Assembly (NCBI GenBank): GCA_015847255.1
Contig: JADLZK010008248.1
Span: 434,001-498,000, forward strand
Direction: 5' to 3'
Source: Hyparrhenia diplandra
Lineage: Eukaryota > Streptophyta > Magnoliopsida > Poales > Poaceae
DNA: 64,000 bases
The notes under the pieces are model-generated. The model did not search any database. It was not told the origin of the DNA and was given only the letters and a program-made list of their open reading frames with translations. Every line of letters starts with the position of its first letter. The first letter of the stretch is position 1. A program made the translations under genes and the position numbers. Of this stretch, positions 34,231 through 45,639 are shown piece after piece.

Positions 34231-34242
34231 GCTTTGGTACCA
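34231..34242 (-). promoter_or_regulatory. Primer binding site of the TRIM-like element
   Basis: GCTTTGGTACCA directly next to the LTR. Its complement, TGGTACCAAAGC, matches the plant initiator-Met PBS TGGTATCAGAGC in 10 of 12 positions. A second similar site, GCTTTGATACAA, lies 205 bp to the left at 34026-34037. Confidence 0.7.
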
Positions 34243-34381
34243 CGTTAAAAATGAACAAGGACTCAACTAGATTCATACTATTGAAGCCCAAAGAGGGGAC
34301 AATATATAGAGTACAAGAGAGATTTAGTAAAACCCTAACTAGGAGATTACACTAATTCCCTTTGACTATTATACCTTAACA
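34243..34381 (-). repeat. Right LTR of the TRIM-like element (5' LTR)
   Basis: 139 bp from CGTTAAAAATGAAC to ATACCTTAACA. Several substitutions separate it from the left LTR (for example AGTGGATT versus ACTAGATT), so the insertion is not recent. Confidence 0.85.
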
Positions 34382-34609
34382 TGGTCATCCTTTTGTGTTT
34401 GGCTTGATGCTTTCGGTTGAACTCGTATGTGAGTACGCTCTTCCTTTATTTTTAATGAAAAAGTGTAACAATGGCGATCTTCCCTATAGACTTTTTTTGT
34501 GAAAAAAAGGGGGTCTTTGTACTAGCATATAAATGGTTTACTCCTCTGCTCATAATATTTAGCATATATTGCAATCATCTCACCCGGATCCTTAATTTGT
34601 ACTTGCAGA

Positions 34610-36087
34610 AATTACGAGGACGGGACTATGGAACTAGAGGATCTACCATTTAAAATCTTACGAGAAATTACGTGATGATTTCTCCGAGGAACGGAAACTT
34701 GGTGAAGGAGCATTTGGAGTAGTATATAGGGTAAGGTTTTTTGCTGGCATAGATTTAGGAAACAAACTATTGTTTGGAATTTGTCAACACACCGCTTAAT
34801 ATGCTTCTAAATATGATAACCGCACCACACTATATGTGTTTCTTCAAAGTGAACAACAAGGTTAACCAACGCCTTCAATTTCTAATTGTTTTAAAAATAA
34901 TGTAATTGCACATAAACAAAGTTCATCAACTTGTATAGTATATACCGACAACATATATATGTATATACCTTTTTCTAACGGGGGTGACCAAAACGAAAAT
35001 GGATGTTGCCATGAAGATGCTAAAGAATGGAACTAACAATATAGTTGTTGGCAATAATGAGTTCAAGAATGAGATCTATAACTTAGCCATGCTTAAGCAT
35101 GAAAACATTGTACAGGTTCTGGGTTATTGCTATGAAATAGAGAAAAAAACTCGAGATCGATGGACAAAAATTTCTTGTCGAGGAGCCACATAGAGCAATC
35201 TGCCTAGAGTATTTGCACAATGGGAGCCTTGAGGATCATCTTTCAGGTATGCTACAACACTATCTTCATAATGTCGTGGAAATTGTCATGTATATTTGTA
35301 TTTGATCAACAATTCAATTGTTTATGTTGTAGATGAGTTTGGTGGACTTGACCGAGGACACACGATTCAAAATAATTAAGGGTACTTGTGAGGGACTAAA
35401 ATATATTCTTCACGATCCGGAAGAACCTATTTACCACCTCGACCTAAAACCTTTAAACATATTGCTTTGGATAATGACATGGTGCCAAAAGATTGCAGAT
35501 TTTGGTTTGTCTAGGATCTTGGTAAAGAACTAGTGACGACAACACAAAATCTTTATGGAACCTGATAAGTTTAACATCTTGAGTCAACATATCCTACTTC
35601 TAGTTCAGCAAAACATGAGCGTAATAATTTCTGTATTGCAATGCAGATGTTTGTGCCACGAGCACATTGACGGGGGTGAAATATCAAACAAGTTTGACAT
35701 ATTCAGTTTGGGTATTGTAATGATAAGGATATTGTCCGGACCTCGAGGGAAACTTCAATTATCGTAGCATGTCTTGAGATGAGTTTATTGATCAGGTGAG
35801 AGTTAAATGAATAGGACCACTTTTTTATCTAATACTTTGTCATATTTAAATTGAAAATAGTGACAACCTTGTTTGATTGTTCAATTATCAGGTAAAGAAA
35901 AACGGAGGAACAGGTTGGAGACAACATGCAGCAGTTGATTCCTTACTCGAAGCATATTGCCACCAAGTAGAGACATGCATTCAGATAGCATTGGAATGCA
36001 ATGAGGAGGATGATAGCTTGAGAAAAGGCCCGATATAGTAAAGATCACCAACAAGCTAAATGGGATCGAAGCCTATGTTCTCAAGGT
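34610..36087 (+). pseudogene. Receptor-like protein kinase, unit 2, with frameshifts
   Basis: At least five exons. Exon 1 (from about 34610 after a TTGCAG acceptor, ATG at 34628, to 34730) has MELEDLPFKILREI, then a 1-nt shift, then the glycine loop LGEGAFGVVYR before GTAAGG. Exon 2 (about 34985-35247) has the VAIK-type lysine in MDVAMKML and HENIVQVLGYC, then a shift, then CLEYLHNGSLEDHLS. Exon 3 (from about 35334) has LKYILHDPEEPIYHLDLKPL (HRD-type loop as HLD) and KIADFGLSRIL (DFG). A C-lobe segment, EISNKFDIFSLGIVMIRILS, and the EFIDQ and YCHQVET segments follow up to AAG|GTAATT at 36087. It would phosphorylate Ser/Thr in immune signalling. Key residues remain, but four or more indels and stops break it. 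Confidence 0.8.
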
Positions 36088-37084
36088 AATTATTGTTATT
36101 TGTCAAACTATACAAATGAGATCATTATAGATAGTTTCACTACATGCACAAATCAAGTGACCCGTTCATTAGCTATGTTTCCCAAGATACATATTCGAGG
36201 CTTGCTTCTCAAATGTATTAATCACTACATGAATTGAGCCTAAACCGATAATATATTTAACGATAATCAATATTTATTGAAACATTATTTGGGCCCAATT
36301 GCAAAAAGTCGGATGCTTGCCGTAGGTTGAAGAATGTGGTATCAACGTTTCTTTGTGCCTTCTCATTGTCATTGTTGGTTTTGGAGGCGTTCGTTTTATA
36401 ACCGGGTTTGGTGGTTGCCAATTGCAATGTCTTAGAAGGCGGTCTAATACCTCTTCATAGATGATAGAAAGGTATATATTTCTTCCATTATCGAAAGACA
36501 ATTATTGATAGTGAGAAAGTTAACACCCTTGTCATCCTTGGTGTTTGCACCTTGTTGATGCATCATAATAAGTGTGTTTTTGATGGAGTTTCTCCAAACT
36601 TAAAGTGTGGAGTTATTTTTTTGGGGTTTAGTGGGGGCTAGAGGTATCCTCTACATCATTGCACCTGTGACGGTGTAGTGTGATATCTTTGATTGGGCCA
36701 TTTAATCCCTTGTCATAGGTGAATCAAATTGTTATTAGCATGGTTTTTATGGTGTTGGGTGTCTATTCATAAGGTCATTATTGTTTGGATCATGTTTGGG
36801 CTGTTTTCGCAAGTTGATTCAAGATCTTGTTATTGGGCTAATTGTCCACATGCTAAGATACTCCACGTGCTACTATTAAGTTTTGTAATGAAATATACTT
36901 TCATAATGTATATAATGATTTGTATATAAATCTATATTTCCATAGAACATTCTACTAGAAGTGTCACCATGAATTTACATTTACGCAAGTTGCTTCTATA
37001 TAGAGTATTTGAAGGAATATTTTTTTAACTTTTTACTAATTAAGACAATTGAATCTTATAGCTACTAGCTCAAACAAGTTGTCA
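36088..37084 (+). other. Spacer or intron between kinase and NB-ARC, unit 2
   Basis: AT-rich, without host exons. It contains a degenerate LINE 3'-end fragment. If kinase and NLR are one gene, this is an intron beginning at GTAATT (36088). Confidence 0.45.
36310..36960 (+). mobile_element. LINE 3'-end fragment
   Basis: Around 36500-36680 a plus-strand frame reads NTLVILGVCTLLMHHNKCVF and DGVSPN. This is the conserved C-terminal tail after the zf-RVT domain in grass LINEs, normally a long-tailed WKHRN-CVFDG segment. It is followed by a GARG segment near 36638, also typical. No poly(A) or target duplication is evident and the borders are rough. Confidence 0.45.
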
Positions 37085-38172
37085 TGAGACAATTTCCTGG
37101 GACGGCCATGAGTAAACAAAAGACAGAGATGAGGAAGAAATCAAAAGAGATCATGGACAATTTCAATGATACACGAGAAACATCATATAATGTAATGGAA
37201 GAGTTGATTCTTGGGAGGTCTGAAGCAACACAGAAATAATTGCTTCATTACAGGAGAGGACAAGACAAAAATTCATTATTCTTCCCATATTTGGCATTGA
37301 GGCATTGGCAAGACAACTTTTGCAAAATTAATCTATAACCATACATATTTCAAAAAGTTACTCTCATGTGCGGGTTTATGTGTCCCGGAGGTTTGACATG
37401 GAGAAAATTCGCAAGTCTATATTTTCACGGCTATTAGAGAAGGGCAGTCAAAATAAAGAAACACATATGGCACATAATCGCACAAGGTTACTTTCTCGGT
37501 AAGAGGATACTAATTGTTTTGGATGACCTATGGCAGAATGATATATTTGTATTGGAGGATCCGAAGGTCATGCTAAATCTTCAAGAGAGCATCACCACAA
37601 CTATTTTAGTAACTACACGTTGTGAAGAAATCGCGAAAAAAATTTGTGTGAACTATTATAAACCATACAAGCTACAACCCTTGTCAAATGACATGTCTTT
37701 GGGATATAATAAAACAAAGGAGTGGCTTTGAAGTTAGATATGATAAAAGAGCGCTTGAAAGGTATAGGACATGAGATCGCCTCGAAGTGTGGTGGTGTGG
37801 CTTTAGCAGCTCAATCTCTTGGTTTCATGTTGCGGTCAAGGGGATATGATCAATGGATGGAAGTAAAAGACAGTAATGTTTGGAATGAATCTACTTCGAG
37901 GATGCCACTTTGCCAAATCATGTTATTGCATCCTTGAAGTTAAGTTACAACAGTATGTCACAAAGTTTGAGGTCATGTTTTACCTATTGTGCTATCTTTC
38001 CAAAAGGTCACAAGATAGTTTACAGTGATCTAGTTAATGAATGGATTTCTTTGGATTTCATCAAACCCACACAAAAATGCTCAATAGTACGCAGATTTGT
38101 GAGAAGTATATTGCACAGCTCCTTGGACTGTCTTTTTCTTGAATATTCAACATCAACAACGGTGAGATATTT
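37085..38172 (+). pseudogene. NB-ARC exon of NLR resistance gene, unit 2
   Basis: Begins with a KQKTEMRKKSKEIMDNF segment, then VMEELILGRSEATQK followed by TAA, and a P-loop at 37290-37315 that has lost one base, so GIGGIGKTT is split over two frames. Further on: kinase-2 ILIVLDDLWQ near 37510, TTILVTTRCEEIAKK (RNBS-B), LQPLSNDMS, CGGVALAAQSLGFML (GLPLA-like) near 37790, and CFTYCAIFPKGHKI (RNBS-D) near 37975. It ends near 38172, before GTGAG, at the same position between RNBS-D and MHD as unit 1. At least five indels or stops. No coiled-coil domain upstream. It pairs with the LRR exon at 53097, now 15 kb away. Confidence 0.85.
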
Positions 38173-38597
38173 ATTCATGTTCCTTTAAATCAAAATTTGT
38201 TCTTCGAAGATTTCATTCGAACAACGGATGACGATTTATGTTTACTAAAATTTAAGTCACCCTCCTTGCAATGTATCTTTTATTTAAAAAAACTGTAAAC
38301 TGACAGGTAGCTTAGATGACAACACAATATTGGTATGGTTAATTGCCACTATACCAATATTGCTAACAATGGACCAAACCTTGCACAAATCATATGCGGT
38401 ACACTGTAGCTGTATTGTTTGGTCAAACATGGATAGCTAAGGAGGATAATACGCAGACTTGTTTTCATTTTCCTTGGTACTTGAATGTTACCATGCCCTT
38501 TTCACGTTGACCAATGTCAAGCTAAGGATCAAGTGCTTGTCCATGTTAGGCATAACACAAAAATATAGAGACTTGATGATTTTATTTGTAATGTTAA
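38173..38597 (+). other. 5' part of the inflated intron, unit 2
   Basis: AT-rich intron sequence after a donor (GTGAG near 38161-38173) and before the copia element. Nothing else recognised. Confidence 0.5.
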
Positions 38598-38755
38598 TGT
38601 AGAGAGATATCGTAGGGGGAAAATGCACCGCACACCCTAATAGGGGGGGTGGCCTTTCATATATATAGCCAAACCGGCTTGGAGTACAAGTACATGGGGT
38701 ACAATACAAGTCAAGCTATACATATCTAATACATATCTATGTATATCTCTAATAC
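38598..38755 (-). repeat. Left (3') LTR of the copia element
   Basis: Begins TGTAGAGAGATATCGTAG. It shares CCTTTCATATATATAGCC and GGAGTACAAGTACATGGGG with the right LTR. It carries an extra ATACATATCTAT repeat unit compared with the right copy. The ATATATA block gives a TATA box on the minus strand. Confidence 0.85.
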
Positions 38756-40919
38756 CCGTCCTTAGTCTGAGCAGGAGAGTCTAGGACGCAAAGACTGGAC
38801 CTAAAATTAGTAAAGAGCTGTACAAGTAAGCCTTTGGCCATGATTTCCGCAAATTGATGTGATGATGGAACATGGAACACTCGGACCTCCCACAAAGCAA
38901 CCTTGTCGCGGACAAAGTGGATGTCGATTTCAATATGCTTGGTGCGCCGATGGTGAATAGGATTCCCGGTCATGTAAACTGCGCTAACATTATCACAGTA
39001 AATAATTGTCGCTGAAGTAAGTGGAGCATGAAGCTCCTGGAGCAATTGGCGGAGCCAGCAACATTCTGCATCAGCGTGTGCTACAGCCCTATATTCTTCC
39101 TCAAGCACTGGAGCAAGAGATAGTGGTCTGGCGTTCTGAAGACCAAGACACCAGGTTGTCGCCGAGATGGACACAGTACCCAGAAGTCAAATGCCGAGAG
39201 GCTGGACAACTAGCCCAGTCTGCATCCGAGTAGGCAGTGAGACTGTTAACCGGACAAGCACTGAGGTGAAGACTGGCGGACAAGGTGCCCTTGACATACC
39301 GAAGAACCTGTTTGAGCAAGGCAAGATGAGGCTCCCGCGGATCATGCATAAACAAACAAACCTGTTGAATAGCATAGGCGATGTCAGGGCGAGTCAGGAT
39401 CAAGTATTGGAGAGCACCAGTGAGACTGCTGTAAGGTGTCGGATCAGCAACAGGAGAGCCATCGGTGGTTGAAAGCTTCATGCGGGCATCAACCGGAGTG
39501 GCTGCGGAGTGACACTCGGACATACCAGCACGTTGGAGAAGATCGGCGGCATACTGACGCTGAGACAAAAAGAGACCACTGGCTGACCGAGTCACATAAA
39601 TCCCAAGAAAATGATGAAGACGCCCAAATCTGTCATAGCAAACTCAGAGTGCAGCCGCTATGTGATGCGGCTTAAGAGGAGTCGACGATGAAGCGATTAG
39701 GACAATATCATCAACATAATGTAACAAGTAAGCAACATCGAGCCATTATTGTAGACAAAGAGAGATGAATCAGACACCACAGCGACAAAACCCAATGTCC
39801 GAATGAAAGAGGCGAAGCATTGGTGCTAGGCTCAAGGTGCTTACCTGAGGCCATATAGAGACTTCTGAAGGAGGCATACATGATCAGGTGCATTAAGGTC
39901 AAAAAAACCTGGAGGGTGCCGACAATAAACCATCTCATTAAGGTGACCATGAAGGAACACATTCTTGACATCCAGTTGATGAATGGGCCAATTACAAGAG
40001 GCCGCAATCGGAGAACAACTCGAATCGTGGGTGTTTAACAACCGGATCAAGATCTCATCATAGTCAATGCCATACCTCCGAGAGAGAACCCACTGACAAC
40101 CCATCGAGCTTTGTGGCGAGCAAGGGAACCATCGAATGGTGCTTATGCTTGAAGATCCATTTACTAGAGACCACATTAGCATTGGGAGGGACTGCAGGAG
40201 TGTTGAGAGGCTCCTGAGGTCGTGGACACCGGCTGTAGTGGACAGTGATTGGTGGGCGCGCCGCACCAAGTACTCCAGTAGGGGCAGCCAACCGAGGAAG
40301 AGGACTAGCAGCAGCACCAACATAAGCACCCGGCTGGGCACTAGCGCTAAGCGGCGTGGAAGCACCAGGGGCCCGGAGCACCGGACCAAGCCATAGGACG
40401 GCCGGGTCCTCCTCTAGAGGGGGCCGGACATCGGCCGTGAAGGAGACCGACCCGAGGTGGCAAAAAAGCAGAGGTGGCAGAGGTGCTTAAGGCGATCCCA
40501 GAACAAAAAATCAAAGGACTCCGTAGGCACCTTGGCGGCCGCAAATGTAGTAAAAAGTAAGTCTCATCAAAAACCATGTGGCGGGACACAACCACTTTGA
40601 AAGTGGAGAGATCCGCATATCGGTAACCCTTTTGGGAGGAAGGATAACTAATGAACACATAGGCTGATGAGCGAGGAGCAAGTTTATGTGGTGTTGTGGC
40701 ACTAAGGTTGGGATAGCAAAGACAACCAAAAATCTGAAGCGAGGAATAATTTGGCATCTTGTGATAAAGAGGTTGAAACAAAATACTGTCATGGATGGAC
40801 GAGGATGGGCGCTGGTTTAGAAGATAAACAACAGTGGACAGAACCTCAGCCCAATATTGTGGTGGCATGGCAGCATGGAGCAGGAGCATGCGAACAACAT
40901 TGTTCAGGGTGTGTAGCAT
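38756..40919 (-). pseudogene. copia integrase C-terminal half, reverse transcriptase, RNase H
   Basis: The minus-strand frame 40919-40347 gives PPQYWAEVLSTVVYLLNQRP and FGCLCYPNLS, the end of the integrase core. RT follows: VSSKWIFKHKHH, HQLDVKNVFLHGHLNEMVYC, QKSLYGLR, and a Y-V-D-D-I-V-L segment near 39700-39725 across a frame change. Then GALQYLILTRPDIAYAIQQV (39595-39101), AYSDADWASCPASRHLTSGY, and RNase H with EEEYRAVAHADAECCWLRQL and TKHIEIDIHFVRDKV. At least four frame changes. Product lost. Confidence 0.85.
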
Positions 40920-41018
40920 CCGCTCAGCTTTGCCATTCTAGACTGACGTATAAGGGCAGGAGGTGTGAAGCATGATGCCGCGACTACCAAGATAGGTAGA
41001 GGTGGCGTTGTTGATGAA

Positions 41019-42900
41019 CTACATGCCGTTATCCGCCTGAAAGCACTTGACAGGCAAGCTGAACTGAGTGTTAGCATATGAAACAAAATTGACAAGTTGT
41101 GTGTGCATGTCTGATTTATGCCGTAGAGGAAAGGACCAACAATAGTGGTTGTAATCATCCACAATCACAAGATAATATTTAAAACCAGACACACTAAGCA
41201 CAGGGGATGTCCATACATCACAATGAATGAGTTCAAAAGGTGTTGACGAGCGAGATGAAGAACTACTAAAAGGTAAATAGGCATGTTTGCCAAGTTGACA
41301 GGCATGGCAAACAACACGGTCCACTTTATTACATGAAATAGCTGATATCTTATTAAGGCGAGCTATGGCGGTAGGTGCAGGATGACCGAGGCGAGAGTGC
41401 CACAATGATGAAGAGGCGGTGGCAACATGACACGCGGCTGCTGGTGGACTCGATGATGGAAGTGTGTAGAGGTCCCCCCCCACACACACACACACACTAT
41501 TGCAGGATAGAGTCATGGTTCCGGTCTGCAGATTCTTAACAGAAACACCATAAGCATCAAACTCAATAGAACAATTATTGTCGCAAGTAAGTTGATGAAC
41601 TAATAAGAAGTTGCAAACAAGATGTGGAGCAACAAGAACATTGGTAAGGTTAAAGAGATGATCAGCTATAGGAAGAATGGATGTGCCACAACTAGAAAGC
41701 GAAATAGAAGCCCAATTGTCGATCGTGATGAAGGTCGGCGAATGAGGAAGACGGGAGAGTAGTATACCATCATTGGCGGACATGTGGGATGTAGCGCTAG
41801 TGTCGAGGACCCGGGATTCCCACCAAGACTCTCGAAGCACCATCCGGTTGGGGAGGCGATGAGGGCACCCCGATCCCAGCCGCCGGTCATGTGGGGAGGG
41901 GCATACGCCGTGCGCTGCCCGTGGTAGAGGCATGAGCGGGGGACTCCTAATGTGATGGGGAAGGCCGCCGCTGCGCGGTCGCCGTGGAGGCATCCTAGCC
42001 CGCGGGTTCATACGGAACCACGAGCCGGCCGGAGGTACACCGGAGCACCTACCGAACGACGCCCGAGATGGCGCGATCGCTGGCTGGAAGCGCCACCACC
42101 GTCATTTTCGCCATTGTTGCCCTTCCCTTTGCCATTGCCACGCCACCGCCACCACGAGGGTTGGTGTTGCAGGATGAGGTGTAGTGGTGTCGACCATGGT
42201 GAATGCCATGTCGGAGGAGTCCTTCGTGTCGGTGACAAGGTAGATCTCCTTGAGCCGGAGCATGATGAGCACCGAGGTGAAGGACGGAAGAACTTCCATG
42301 TTAGCGATGATGTCCGCCGAATTTGCACGGATTGAGACCGCTGGCAACCGAGCACAAGCCGAGGCCCGGAGATGTGTTGACAAACGCCACGGAGGGCATT
42401 AGCCATCCGCTTTATCTTCCGGGGCGTGGCGTCGATGGTGAGATCGACCGGACCATGGTGTGGAAATCGCGGGAAGCTTTGTTTGCCCGAAAAGCAGTGG
42501 TGATGGCCACGTAGAGTGGTCGTGGGCTGTCCGGCCGGTCTCCATGGTGAGTTCGAGGCCGCACATGGCGGTGAAGAACGCAGACCACTTCATGAAGTTG
42601 GGCAACTTCAGATCGAGGACGGTCAGGACGTGCAACTTCACATTGATGGTGGTGTAGGAGAAGAGGGCAGGGGCAATGGCATCTCCGACGACCGACATGG
42701 TGCGGAGCCGGAGATTGCCGAGGTCGCAGAGGCCTCGGTGCTGCCCATGGCGAGGAGGCGGCGCGTCGGGGAAAAATAGCCCGGCCAGGTGCGAGTGGCG
42801 ATCAGATGTGGAAGCAATCTAATCGGGCGGTGGAGGCACGTCAGGCAAGGGGCGACGGCGCGAGAGAAGCAGCAGAAGATAGGAGGGAACCCTACTCGGT
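41019..42900 (-). pseudogene. copia gag, protease and integrase N-terminal half
   Basis: The minus-strand frame 42011-41019 has VLDTSATSHMS, the protease active site in copia form but with D-T-S in place of D-S-G or D-T-G. Then SSLWHSRLGHPAPTAIARLN and CHACQLGKHAYLPFS, the HHCC zinc-binding integrase head. Then FELIHCDVWTSPVLS, the first catalytic aspartate, and KCFQADNGM, the second, followed directly by TAG where Glu-Phe is usual. The gag part (42900-42012) is spread over several short frames without a clear knuckle. Integrase would insert the cDNA; this one is truncated by the stop. Confidence 0.8.
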
Positions 42901-42911
42901 CCGGGAAAGAA

Positions 42912-42923
42912 GCTCTGATACCA
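42912..42923 (-). promoter_or_regulatory. Primer binding site of the copia element
   Basis: On the minus strand TGGTATCAGAGC, complementary to the 3' end of plant initiator tRNA-Met, directly next to the 5' LTR. This fixes the orientation. Confidence 0.85.
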
Positions 42924-43069
42924 TGTAGAGAGAGATCATAGGGGGGAAATGCACCGCACACCCTTATAGGGGGTTGGCCTTTCATATATATAGCCAAGGT
43001 GGTTTGGAGTACAAGTACATGGGGTACAATACAAGTCAGGCTATACATATCTATGTATAGCGCTAATAC
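42924..43069 (-). repeat. Right (5') LTR of the copia element
   Basis: Begins TGTAGAGAGAGATCATAG, ends near CGCTAATAC. About 12 bp shorter than the left LTR. Read on the minus strand it starts TATTAG, not TG, in both copies, which is unusual. Confidence 0.8.
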
Positions 43070-44287
43070 TTAAGCATAACAATAATATAGACCACACTAG
43101 TCTAACCACAATTGTTCCTCTTGGGTAAAAAATCTAAATTTGTATATAAAATCTGTGGGAAATGCGTATTACAAATAAAACTATCCAACATTACACCGAT
43201 CAACGAGTCATGGAACGTGCTGTCTTTAATGTTGTCACAACAATATCTACATTCGTCATCCTTATTTGCTTATCTCTTGATATAGCAAGCTGATATGCAT
43301 AGTTGAGTGACATTAGTCGTGTATTCATTTAATTATAGAATGTACACAAAGGTCTTGGTTTGTACTGTATTACATCAATGACCAACCAGAAAAATCGAAG
43401 AGACGAATTGAAAAGAGAGTGTTAATGCTTTTTCTAGACCAAAGGCTTTAGAGAGCGTTAATCCATTACCTACAAGCTTTTTGGGTGCAGATTTCGGCTC
43501 ATCCTTCAAATGACCAATACGTGCAGTTATTCACCCATTCATTTTTACAACCGCAAACATGTCTGAGTATGAATGTTACCCAGCAAATCAAGTGACACTA
43601 CTGGAGGAGTTAACACATGAGCAAGGGTAAATCTCTTGCCATTCTTTCTAAAAAAAGAAGTACGTTGTTGATCAGGCATACTCAACATAATAAATAGTTG
43701 TAAGCCAAAACATGATTCAAGTAATGATTCTAGGTTTTGTCCCTCGTCATCCATCCTGCAGTCCCAATTTGTAGACCGGTCAGAATGCAGTTCAACCAAT
43801 TCAACCATTCTAAATGGGCAAACCTTGGCCTATTAACATGCCTGTTTTTTTCTGATGTGCCTGAGTATTTAAAAGGCTTTTTTCTTGATTGGTGCCATTG
43901 CAATTTTTGAAGTTTGGAGAAATACCATTACTATTCATCTATTTTGAAGAGCGTTATTACAATTTTTTCTCTCTTTGAAAGATGGCATTCCCATACGTCT
44001 TTAGGAGCCTTGGGCCTAACACAGCATATAGGGAATTCAAGTATTTCTGTATGGATGATACTGCCCTCAGCTACTTCCCTCAACCTAGTCACTGATGTGT
44101 GGCCCGACTCATCATCCCATTCCAGAAAGCTTACAAGACTATAAATCCTTGTCACAAAGTTTACAAGACTATTTGGTAAGCTAAATAATTCCAGCTAGCT
44201 TACAAGAATATAAGTTGGTGTTAAAAAGTTCCCACGATGAAAGGTACAAGGAACGGGTATGTGGAATACATGTGAATAGATAATTAT
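43070..44287. other. Intron sequence between copia and Mutator-like element, unit 2
   Basis: No recognised domain. A minus-strand open frame at 43808-43545 (starting MVELVELHSDRSTNWDC) is short and unassigned. Composition is like the rest of the intron. Confidence 0.4.
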
Positions 44288-45059
44288 AGGGTAGCGCTAG
44301 CGCAAGGACGTCCGATGGGATAGATTCCCATCGGACGCCCCATCTGCACAGCTCGTCCCACCTCCCACCTAACTCGCTGGGCGACGGCGCGGTACCAGCC
44401 CCACTCGAACAAGCCCCCCGGACCCCCCGGGCTGCACGACGGACCACGACACTGGTAGCTCGCACGCCGCCGACGCCGAGAAGCTTGAGCACGCGCAGCG
44501 CCGCTGAGATGGCTCACGTCGTGCCTGTCTGAGACCACCGTGTCCGAGGGGAGGCCCACGAACAGCCTCACCACTGCACCACCGCCATCCTCTTCTCTTC
44601 CTCGAAGTTGTTGGAACCAAACAGGAAAAAGTGCAAAGGGCAGCGAGGTTGACCCAGGACACTAGGACAACAGCTAGCCAAGCCAATGGAGGCCGCTCTT
44701 ATGCAGCGAAGCCCCACTAGCTGCAACAAGGGGGGAAAAACTTATGGCAACATAGAAGGACACCTAATGAAACAATCAAAAAAACTTATGAAACAACATG
44801 AAAAAAATAGTGAAACATCAAAAGAACAAGTAATGATACAAACAAAAATCTAGTGCAACATTAGGGAGAAACTGCTACAACAAGAAAAGAAAGCATTTCA
44901 AACAACTCAAGAACTACTCTTGCAACATCAGAGAAATGTCTGTTGCAACAACAACAAAAAGTACCGTCGCAACATTCCACGTCACCTATTGCAACCTTAG
45001 ATACAGAGAGGGGGAGGAGGAGGAGAGACCAGAGATCTTGTTCGTTTCCCCACCTACCT

Positions 45060-45230
45060 CACCGGAGCTGCGCCGGCCGTGGGGTCGGAGACGCTAGTGA
45101 GGGCCATCGACGCCAAGGCCCGGCGGGGAAGGGCCCCACCGTGATGGTGTACGACCCGAACATGCCGTGGGTGGACCGTCTTGAGCGCCACATCGTCTCC
45201 ATGTACTCGCTTCAAAGCAAAGATTAGATC
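45060..45230 (+). pseudogene. Possible captured UDP-glycosyltransferase fragment
   Basis: The plus-strand frame gives VMVYDPNMPWVDRLERH near 45140-45190. It resembles the LVYDP-x-PWA segment of plant family-1 glycosyltransferases, preceded in another frame by RAIDAKARRGRAPP. Only this short piece is seen, inside the Mutator-like element. The match is from memory of the family and short, so it may be chance. Confidence 0.3.
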
Positions 45231-45639
45231 TCTCTGGCGTCACCACGAAGGGCGTGACCCCGCCATCAGCAGCGGCGCGTCCGCCATCAGAAGCGGCGTG
45301 TGCCCCCACCCCACGCCTCCCTGTAGATGATAGCTAGCAGAGCGTGTGCACGAGGGCGACGAAGAAAAGCGAGGAAGAAGAAGAGGAAGTGAATGGATGG
45401 ACGTCGCGAGGAATGGCGTGAGCTTCTAGGAGGGAGTAGGCTGCGGGGAATGGCGGCGACACCAAGGCGCGCGGCAGCAGCGATTGACGACGGGATGGAT
45501 GCGGCGTGCGGCCAAGAAGAGAAAGTGAGTTGGAGTTTTTTTTTTATTGTTTTAGCAAAGCTGCTATGATGGCCACTTGGGAGGGCAAGGCCCACGACCG
45601 TCCCAACCATGGGACGTGCAACTTAAAGCATTACCGATA

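Larger units (their letters stand above)
32743..34381 (-). mobile_element. Small non-autonomous LTR retrotransposon (TRIM-like)
   Basis: Two direct repeats of 138-139 bp (32743-32880 and 34243-34381) enclose 1.36 kb without recognisable gag or pol. The right repeat is preceded by GCTTTGGTACCA, the complement of the initiator-Met primer binding site with two changes. The left repeat is followed by CCCCCCTCTT, the complement of a polypurine tract. These signals place transcription on the minus strand. The repeats run TGTTA (CGTTA in the right copy) to TTAACA. Flanks CGGTC and TGGTC match in 4 of 5 bases as target duplication. Size and lack of coding fit a TRIM, or a deletion derivative of a copia element. 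It ends about 230 bp before the unit 2 kinase exon. Confidence 0.8.
38598..43069 (-). mobile_element. Ty1/copia retrotransposon with short LTRs, in the unit 2 intron
   Basis: Minus-strand element of 4.47 kb. LTR 38598-38755 is the 3' LTR and 42924-43069 the 5' LTR. Next to the right LTR lies GCTCTGATACCA (42912-42923), the exact complement of the plant initiator-Met PBS. The left LTR is followed by CCCGTCCTTAG, the complement of a purine tract. Gag, protease, integrase, RT and RNase H follow in copia order, with frameshifts. Flanks GTTAA (38593-38597) and CTTAA (43069-43073) match in 4 of 5 if the LTR ends one base earlier. It lies opposite to the host gene. Confidence 0.88.

Noticed and set aside
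34628..34730. Unit 2 kinase as an intact functional gene
   Set aside because: Key residues are kept, but shifts near 34672, in exon 2 near 35150, and in exon 3 near 35355 and 35460 break the frame.
41485..41497. CA dinucleotide run inside the copia element as a regulatory site
   Set aside because: A simple repeat within the degenerate protein-coding frame; no sign of function.
43545..43808. Minus-strand open frame (87 codons) as a gene in the unit 2 intron
   Set aside because: Short, no domain, no partner copy in unit 1; left as unassigned intron sequence.
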